From Lolium rigidum (taxonomy: Eukaryota; Streptophyta; Magnoliopsida; Poales; Poaceae), in assembly GCF_022539505.1 (NCBI RefSeq), contig NC_061509.1, positions 135,237,885-135,301,884 on the forward strand: a DNA stretch of 64,000 nt. Direction: 5' to 3'. The notes beneath the pieces were generated by a model. It did not search any database. It saw only the letters and a list, made by a program, of their open reading frames with translations, and was not told the origin of the DNA. The translations under genes were made by a program, and so were the position numbers. This document shows, piece after piece, positions 56,740 to 64,000 of this stretch (position 1 is the stretch's first letter; the number at the start of each line of letters is the position of its first letter).

Positions 56740-58491
56740 TGTAGGGATTCGTAGCATAGAAAACAAAAAAATTCCTACCGCGAGAACGCAATCCAAGCCA
56801 AGATGCAATCTAGAAGATGGGAGCAACGAGGGGATGAACGAGACTAACCCTTGAAGATTTCCAAAGCCTACAAGAGGAGGCTCTCGTTGCTGCGGTAGAC
56901 GATCACTTGCCGCTTTCAAAAGCGCGTAGAAGATCTTGACGGTGCCACAATCGGGCGGCACCTCCGTACTCGGTCACACGTTCGGTGTTGATGAAGACGA
57001 CGTCCTTCTCCCCGTTCCAGCGGGCAGCGGAAGTAGTAGATCCTCCTCGGAATCCCGGCAGCACGACGGCGTGGTGGCGGTGGTGGTGGAGAACTCCGGC
57101 AGGGCTTCGCCTATGCGTTGCGGGAGTTTGTATGTGGAGGAGGGGAGGCTAGGGTTTGGGGAGAGGGGGCTATGGGCGCCGGCCTCAAGGGGGCAGGGGT
57201 GGTGCGGCCAAGCCATGGGCTGCCCCTCTCCCTCTCGTCCTCATTATATAGGTGGAACCCCAAGGGTTTGCCCAAAGTCTTCGAATAAGACCCCAACGGA
57301 AAAGCGCCTTATGGACGAAACCTAGAGGGACGGGGACTCTCCCCTTCCCTCTTTTCTTGGCCGGCCAAGGAGGTGGAATCCACCATGGACTCCACCCTCC
57401 CACTTGGTTGGCTGGTTAGGGTTTGTGGAGTCCCTCCGGGACTCCTCCTTCCATAGTGATTTATTCCGGATAATTCTAGAAACCACCTTCCATAAATTCA
57501 CCGGATCATTTCCAAACTTGAAATATGACTTCCTATATATGAATCTTATTCTCCGGACCATTCCAGACCTCCTCGTGATGTCCTGGATCCCATCCGAGAC
57601 TCCGAACAAAACTTCGAACTCCATTCCATATTCCATATCTACTTAAACGACATCAAACCTTAAGTGTGTCACCCTACGGTTCGCGAACTATGTAGACATG
57701 ATTGAGACCTCTCTCCGACCAATAACCAATAGCGGGATCTGGAGATCCATAATGGCTCCCACATATTCAACGATGACTTTAGTGATCGACTGAACCATTT
57801 ACATACGATATCGATTCCCTTTGTCACGCGATATTTTACTTGTCCGAGGTTTGATCATCGGTATCTCTATACCTTGTTCAACCTCGTCTCATGACAAGTA
57901 CTCTTTACTCGTACCGTGGTATGTGGTCTCTTATGAACCATTCATATGCTTGCAAGCTATTAGACGACATTCCACCGAGAGGGCCCAGAGTATATCTATC
58001 CTTCATCGGGATGGACAAATCCCACTGTTGATCCATATGCCTCAACTCATACTTTCCGGATACTTAATCCCACCTTTATAACCACCCATTTACGCAGTGG
58101 CGTTTGATGTAATCAAAGTACCTTTCCGATATAAGTGATTTACATGATCTCATGGTTGAAAGGACTAGGTAACTATGTATCGAAAGCTTATAGCAAATAA
58201 CTTAATGACGTGATCTTATGCTACACTTAATTGGGTGTGTCCATTACATCATTCATATAATGATATAACCTTGTTATTAATAACATCCAATGTTCATGAT
58301 TATGAAACTAATCATCCATTAATCAACAAGCTAGTTAAGAGGCATACTAGGGACTCTTTGTTGTTAACATATCACACATGTATTAATGTTTCGATTAATA
58401 CAATTATAGCATGATATATAAACATTTATCATAAACATAAAGATATAAATAATAACCACTTTATTATTGCCTCTAGGGCATATCTCCTTCA
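56740..58491 (-). repeat. BARE/Angela-like copia solo LTR
   Basis: The minus strand starts TGAAGGAGATATGCCC, then TAGAGGCAATAATAAAG, familiar from the Triticeae BARE/Angela/WIS LTRs, and ends CGAATCCCTACA. The target copies CATGG at 56735-56739 and 58492-58496 are perfect. No internal region remains, so recombination between LTRs removed it. Removing the solo LTR rejoins the decayed pol of D. Confidence 0.93.
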
Positions 58492-58872
58492 CATGGTTCA
58501 TTTTCTTCAACGCAATTCCTACAAAACACGATCTCTACACAAGGAAGCAAATTCCATTAGTCCTAGACCGTGGTCTCTTGAAGAGACTAGCTCCACAAGA
58601 GAACCACCACATGTTCCTTATAGTAGGTGCAAAGACCCAAGAGTGTAAAGCAATGAACAAAGAGAACCATACATAGGAGTCTTGACAAGGTAGGACATGA
58701 TCACCACCTTGTCAAGGCTCCAATACCTTTAAGCTTGCTTGTATTGTCGTCATGAGAATGGTAGAGATAAGTAGCTTGATGACGACAACGAATTCCTTGC
58801 TCCCGGTCATAAGACTTGTGGCTTCAAAACAACCACACAATAAGCACCACCGAGAGCAAGGTCCTTCATGGA
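58492..58872 (-). pseudogene. decayed protease remnant of D
   Basis: The minus strand contains L-M-T-G-S-K-E-F, then SLKVLEP and, in another frame, GKVVIM. They correspond to the Sirevirus protease region with its C-T-N-H-M-T-G motif and the following S-x-K-V-x-G-x-G-K-V. The catalytic D-S-G is not visible. Frameshifts and stops are frequent. It follows directly on gag. Confidence 0.55.
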
Positions 58873-61539
58873 TCAAGACTTGGAAATAGGAACCCATTTT
58901 TCAATGGGCCCTATCTTGATGCTCCTCTTTATCTTGATCCTCCTTCTTCTCTTCTGTTTTGGCTTTACAGCCGCTCCTTCTTCATTGCAAGAGATGTCAT
59001 TGGCCTTATCTCTATTCTCAATGACTCCTTCCAAGTATTGCGCTTGAATTTGGAGTCTTTCAATTTTGGACTTCAAACGGTTGACTTCACGAACATGATC
59101 CAAATGGGAATGAGTGTTGTCGAATTATTGAGCCTCTTTCTCCTTGTTCACCCGGAAATGTTCCAACAAAGCTTCTTCTTGAAGGGAATTCATTGTCAAG
59201 AGTGAGCGCTTTTGTCTTTTCAAGGTGGCAATATCGTCTTCATGATTGCGACAAATATAGTCCTCGCTAGCCCGTTTATATTCCATCAAGGCTTCCTCAT
59301 ACATGGTCTTGATCACCATAAGCTTGTCATTTCTCCTCTTTAGAGTTGCAATTTCGTCCTCATGGTCACAACAAGTTTCCTTTCCTTTACTCAAGCGAAA
59401 GTACTCCATCAAGGACTCATTTTGTCTATCATTCACTTCAACAAGCTTGGCCTTGTGTCTCTTTAAAGTGGCAATCTCTTCTTCATGATCACAACATTGC
59501 ACCTTTTCTTTGCTCAAACGATAATATTCTTCCAAGGCCTCCTCTTGAGTTGAAATGACTTTCAAGAATTTGGCATTGTGTCTTCTCAAGAAGCAAACTT
59601 CGTCAAGGAGCTTGTCACAACATGGATTGGGACCTTCATCTTCTTTCCTAAAGGTTGCAACATCCTTATGTGACCACTCATGGCTTCCTTCAAGATAAAG
59701 CTTCTTAACCTTGAGATCATCCACCCAACCAAGAGCATAATCTCGGTCCTTGATAAGTTGGGAGATGAGAGAATTGTTGGAGTCCTCAAGAACAAGAGCA
59801 CTAGCTTCAAGAGACATACGCATGCACACTTCTTCCTCATAAGCTTGAATGAGAGAGATAAGCTCTAATTCCTCCTTCTTCTCAAGCCTCTCCTTTTCCA
59901 TCATATAGTCTTGATCTCCTAGCTCCAACAAAACCTTTGCCACTAAACAACGAGAAGAGTTGGTGATGAGGTTCTCATTTTGGGAGTCGAAGGGAGAGAG
60001 AGTGGAGATGGCAATGGCGGCCACTTCTCCCTCTTTCACTTTGTCTTCACGCTCATCACCTTCATCAGAGGAATACTCCTCACGTATAATGAAGGCTCTA
60101 GGCTTCTTGGTGGAGAAGATCTTGGTGTCGTCGTAGTTAGAGGAGAGCTTGGAGGAGCCTTTGGAGAGAGATCTAAGCTTGCTCTTACGAATAAGTTTTC
60201 CACCATTGTCTTCCCTTCTCTCATAGATACAATCCGCAACAAAGTGACTCTTGTTACCGCAATTGTAGCAAGAACTTCCCTTTTGTTCTTCTCTTGGGCT
60301 CTTGAAGGAGAGTTTAGTAGAGTCATGAGATGAGTATTTTCTTGGCCTTGAGCTTCGTGTCTTGTTTCCACTCCAAAAACTCTTGGCGGCGAGAGCCATG
60401 TGTTCATGATAGTTGACCTTGAGATCATTCGGACCCCACTCAATGGGATCCTCATCGCTCTCACTAGCTCCATGCTCCTTCATCTTCAATGCAAAGTTAG
60501 GCTTGCGGGTGTTGAGAGCACGAGCAACAAGATCTTCCGCATTCTTCTTAGATATGTCCAAGGCGATGACTTCACTAAGGACCTCATCGGATGTCATAGC
60601 ACGGAAGGAGGCATTTTGGAGGATGGCCGTCAACTTCACTTCCTCATAAGGGAGGAGAGCATTGTAGAACTTGCGCTTGATCCAATGGTCATCCACAAAC
60701 GTTGCCCCAAGATCTTGCATTTGTACGGTAAGAGCGATGAGGCGCCGGTACATTTCTTCGGGGGACTCTCCTTCATTCATAACGAAGTTGTAAGCCATAT
60801 TGTTCACTTCATCGAAACGAGAGCTTTGGATGCTTGCATTTCCGAGGAAGAGCTTGTCAAGTTTATCCCAAGCTTCCTTGGCGGTCTTGAGCGAGCGAAT
60901 ATGAGTGCGATCCTTGGGCGTGACGGCCATGTGAATCATGTTGATGGCGGTGGCGTTGAGTTGGTCATCTACCACTTCCCTTCTTGTCAAGTTCATTGCG
61001 TCTCGTGGAGAATATCCCTCCTCAATGATAAGCCAAAGCTCGGTAGAAGCGCTGCGCACATGGGAACGCATTAAGAATTGCCAATTTTCAAAGCTATTAG
61101 ATTCAAGAAGCGGTGGTGAACCATGAGTCAAAATGCGAGGCATGGGTATTGGGACATTTACGGTGTAATCACTTGGTTGTGACACCGCATGATTACCTCT
61201 TAATTGTCCCGCAACCGGAGATTCATCCTTCCCTTTTGATGAGGTGTCAACATCCTCAAGATCCTTTTCCCGAGTTGGCTTTGTCGATTGCTCAACAAAT
61301 CCAATGAGAGGAAAAGTGTTAACTTGTGGTGGGGGAACATTGACACCCCTCTTAGGATCTATGATGGGGTTTGGTTTTGGAGTAATCAACTCCATCATCA
61401 TAGCCTTCAATTGAGATACAATGGATGACTCCAATTTCTTGAGGTCATCCAAAGTAGCCGGAGTATTATCGGCAGTTGATGATGGAGATGATTGCTCACC
61501 GGGAAGGACTCCATTCACATTCACCTCTTGATCGGCCAT
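58873..61539 (-). CDS. long Gag of the Sirevirus-like element D
   Basis: ATG 61539 starts MADQEVNVNGVLPGE, just after the primer site, and 804 codons run to a TAA at 59127-59125. The N-terminal half has the copia Gag core (SFENWQFLMRSHVRS, then SLKTAKEAWDKLDKLF, then SPEEMYRRL). A CCHC zinc knuckle CYNCGNKSHFVADC lies at about 60270-60229. After a Ser/Lys-rich part come four tandem ~41-residue units of the type C-C-D-H-E-x-E-I-A-T-L-K-R, probably coiled coil (59620-59125). After the TAA the same frame stays open for 83 codons with another coiled-coil segment and a basic KPKQKRRRRIKIKR stretch, to a stop at 58873. Either the TAA is a recent mutation or readthrough occurs. Sirevirus Gags are known for coiled coils. 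Confidence 0.85.
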
Positions 61540-61571
61540 TTCTTAGGCGGTAAAGCCCGAGCAAGAAAACC

Positions 61572-61585
61572 TCGCTCTGATACCA
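61572..61585 (-). other. primer binding site of D
   Basis: TGGTATCAGAGCGA on the minus strand, complementary to the initiator tRNA-Met 3' end, two bases from the LTR. Confidence 0.88.
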
Positions 61586-61587
61586 CT

Positions 61588-62943
61588 TGAATGGATCGTA
61601 GTGAACAAGAGGGGGGGTGTGAATGGCGCTACAACAAGTTTTAGTCTTTTTCAATTTTTAGTGCAACGGAAGGTAAAGGTGATAAATTTAGCGATGGCGG
61701 TGTTCCTACAATGATTCTAGAGAAGTACAACAAGTAAAGGAATCACACAAGATAGTAAGAGTAAGGAGCGGGACAACCGGAGGGCGCGGAGACGAGGCGA
61801 GGTTTGTTTCCCGCAGTTCCTCCCACAAAAGGGAGTACGTCTGCGTTGAGGAGGTGCTAGCCTCACACAAGAGGCTAGACGGCCACACCACGAAGGAAGG
61901 CCTCACCTTCTTCCTCGAGAGAGCTCCACGAAGGTGCTCCCCCTTCTCCACTAAGGCACCGGTCGAGGCGGTGATTCCTTCACAAGGTTGGGGCGAGCTC
62001 CACACCACAAGGAGGCTCCCAACAACCCATGGGGCTAGTACAACACCAAGCTAGCCTCCATGGATGCACTTCTTCCAAGATTCCACCATAGGAACTCTAC
62101 CACCAAGATCCACTAAGGACTACCACGAATTGGTGAAATTTCTCTCGGTAGAACGATAGATCGGGGTCTCCTCCACCACTCCTCAAAGTATGAGCAAGAT
62201 TGATTGGGTAGGGAGGGAGATCCACTCATTTTGAGCTCAGCAACAATGGAGGAGAGAGAGACAAGAGCTAAAAACGAGCTGGGGAAGAAGGGGCCTTTTT
62301 ATAGGTCCCTCCAAATCCAACCGTTATGTGCTGTTTTTGCCTAAGCGGTACTACCGCTTCTGGGAAGCGGTACTACCGCTCTGAGTCCGAATCCCCACAG
62401 AACTTGTCCACGTGGACACATAGCGGTACTACCGCTCGCGGTACCGCTTGAGGTACTGCAATAGGGTCCAGACTTTACTGGATCCAAAGCGGCACCGGAG
62501 CGGTACCAGAGCGGTACTGCCGTAACGTGTTACGGTACTTGAACGATACCGTGGGCGGTACTACTGCTTTCAAGCGGTACTACCGCTCAAGGTACCGTAA
62601 AGGTACCGTAACTTGTTCTGTGGGTCAATCTCGTGTGCAATCCTCAAAGCGGTATCTCCGAGCGGTACCAGTAGGGGTAGCGGTACTACCGCTCCTGGTA
62701 CCGGTAGTACCGCTAAGACTAAAACAGCTTTTTCCTCTTTTCCTCTCCTACCATGTTACCTCGCGACACACACACAAAACCAGAAATCCTAAGAACTACG
62801 CTTCGGTCTTCTGATCATAATGTGTCTGGCGAGGGCACCGTACACCTTGCAAACCTATCAATGACAAACTTTGTGCACGGTTAGAATTGTTCGAGTGTTG
62901 TTATCAAACACACAAAACAAGGGATATAGATCTTGCTCTTACA
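61588..62943 (-). repeat. 5' LTR of D
   Basis: On the plus strand it starts TGAATGG and ends CTCTTACA. The minus-strand TATA box TATAAAAAGG lies at about 62294-62303. This uninterrupted copy shows the insertion site of G, GCGACACACACAC. Confidence 0.93.
62344..62715. repeat. palindrome cluster in the D 5' LTR
   Basis: This is the same cluster as at 29534-29912, with complete AGCGGTACTACCGCT copies and many half sites. One copy has decayed to GGGCGGTACTACTGC. Confidence 0.9.
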
Positions 62944-64000
62944 AAGAAGCATTGGGAGATCCGGCATGGAAGTGTGCTATGGATGAGGAGTTTTCGGCGC
63001 TTTTGCGTAATGATACATGGCGCCTTGTGCCTCCCAGTCATGGGCGCAATATCATCGAGTGTAAATGGGTATACAAGGTCAAGCGTAAAGCTGATGGTAC
63101 TGTTGATCGGTACAAGGCTAGGCTGGTTGCAAAAGGTTTTAAGCAATGGTATGGTGTCGACTATGAGGATACTTTCAGTCCTGTGGTAAAATCTGCTACT
63201 ATTCGCTTAGTTCTATCGCTTGCAGTATCGAGAAATTGGAAGCTCAGGCAACTTGATGTGAAGAACGCGTTCTTACATGGTGTTCTGGAAGAAGAGATCT
63301 ATATGCGGCAGCCTCCTGGTTATGTTGATTCCTCTCGGTCTGATTATGTCTGTAAGCTTCAGAAAGCTCTTTATGGCCTCAAGCAGGCTCCTCGAGCTTG
63401 GTATGCTCGCTTAAGTTCTAAGCTCCAACAACTTGGTTTTTCTGCATCACGAACTGATACTTCGTTGTTCTTCTACAACAAAGGGGGAGTAACTATTTAT
63501 ATGCTGATATATGTTTATGATATTATTGTAGCCAGCTCCTCAGATACAGTTGTTGATGCTCTTCTTCATGATCTTGGCATGGCTTTTGCTCTAAAGGTTT
63601 GGGCGAGCTGCACTTCTTCTTGGGAATAGAGGTCAGGAAAGTTACTGATGGTATTGTTCTGTCTCAGGAGAAATATGCTAATAATCTATTGTCCCGAGTA
63701 AACATGAAGATGTGCAAGCTTGTTGACACTCCTTTGTCGACTTCGGAAAAGATGTCTATTACTGATGGTGAAGTACTGGGTGATGAGGATTCTACTCGGT
63801 ACAGGAGTATTGTAGGAGCATTGCAGTATATCACTTTGACTAGACCTGATATTGCTTACTCAGTAAATAAGGTTTGTCAGTTCTTGCATGCACCTACTAC
63901 AGTTCATTGGACAGCAGTGAAACGAATCTTGCGGTATTTGAAGGGAACTATCTCTGTTGGCTTGCGGTTGAGTAAGTGTGAGTCTATTCTTGTTAGTGCT
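62944..64000 (+). pseudogene. reverse transcriptase part of copia J
   Basis: The frame reads [60 protein letters not shown] and [13 protein letters not shown], the successive motifs of Ty1/copia RT. The catalytic Y-V-D-D motif reads Y-V-Y-D, because the codon at 63516-63518 is TAT instead of GAT. A frameshift near 63596 follows. After it [12 protein letters not shown], then [20 protein letters not shown], are read in another frame to the window edge. This continues the polyprotein broken at 28784. Confidence 0.92.

Larger units (their letters stand above)
28785..62943 (-). mobile_element. Sirevirus-like Ty1/copia element (D) with nested insertions
   Basis: The LTR pair 61588-62943 (5') and 28785-29959 plus 52458-52629 (3') starts TGAATGG and ends CTTACA on the plus strand. 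The primer site TGGTATCAGAGC lies next to the 5' LTR. Purine tracts of the AAAAAGGGGGAGA type, several of them, lie before the 3' LTR, which is a hallmark of Sireviruses. Coding order is long gag, decayed protease and integrase, no RT, then an env-position gene. Nested in it are element G (in the 3' LTR) and the solo LTR at 56740-58491. Without insertions it is about 10 kb. Confidence 0.88.
25839..64000 (+). mobile_element. Hopscotch/Retrofit-like Ty1/copia retrotransposon (J), split by a 34-kb nest
   Basis: Gag, protease and integrase are read at 25839-28784, and the polyprotein resumes with reverse transcriptase at 62944. The join restores [10 protein letters not shown], the usual start of the copia RT domain. 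Element D sits between, with target copies AAGAG (28780-28784) and AAGAA (62944-62948), one base apart. The 5' LTR and first gag codons of J are missing left of 25839. The 3' end lies outside the window. Confidence 0.88.

Overview
The window looks like intergenic nuclear DNA from a large grass genome of the Pooideae/Triticeae type. No cellular gene with an intact, supported structure was found. Almost every base belongs to a transposable element: Athila-like Ty3/gypsy elements primed by tRNA-Asp, a Tekay/Del-type chromovirus, a Sirevirus-like Ty1/copia element, a Hopscotch/Retrofit-like copia, a LINE, a PIF/Harbinger element, a Helitron and MITE-like sequences. No rRNA, tRNA or CRISPR was seen. 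Two 100-base N runs (4983-5082 and 19360-19459) are assembly gaps of unknown true size. Family and clade names come from recalled sequence motifs, not from a database search.  Layout, left part: 1-2066 is the 3' half of an Athila-like element on the minus strand, cut at 2066. 2067-9006 is a plus-strand element (A1) with two ~1.6 kb LTRs, a broken gag and no pol. 9007-9921 is the 3' part of another LTR type (B). 10001-11555 is a solo LTR of the A1 family with a perfect GGCCT target duplication. 11965-~13366 is a minus-strand LTR of a further family. 13436-13950 is a small Helitron. 13951-15271 is mostly unassigned and holds a weak AP2-like coding remnant. 15275-16740 is a Harbinger element, sitting in a MITE, that carries a once-broken coding region. 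16793-17707 is a 5'-truncated LINE, cut by an LTR of type B (17708-19154). A 205-bp LTR start and the second gap follow. 19460-25838 is a non-autonomous minus-strand element (H) that encodes an unknown protein with one membrane segment.  Layout, right part: 25839-64000 is one four-level nest. The outer element is a Hopscotch-like copia (J), read as gag-protease-integrase at 25839-28784 and resuming with reverse transcriptase at 62944. A Sirevirus-like element (D, 28785-62943, minus) sits in it. The D 3' LTR was hit by a non-autonomous Athila-like element (G, 29960-52452, target duplication CACAC). The G 5' LTR was hit by a chromovirus (F, 35322-51157, target duplication GAACA) with 4.85 kb LTRs and an extra coding region upstream of gag. 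A BARE/Angela-like solo LTR (56740-58491, target duplication CATGG) also sits inside D.  How the parts work together: F carries all domains of an autonomous element but is broken by frameshifts and a lost catalytic aspartate. D kept a long gag and a downstream env-position protein while its pol decayed. G, H and A1 lack pol, so they could have moved only with enzymes supplied by autonomous relatives. The most unusual part is the D downstream gene: it has a plausible exon 1, a 329-bp intron and a cluster of the same 15-bp palindromes that lie upstream of the LTR promoter.
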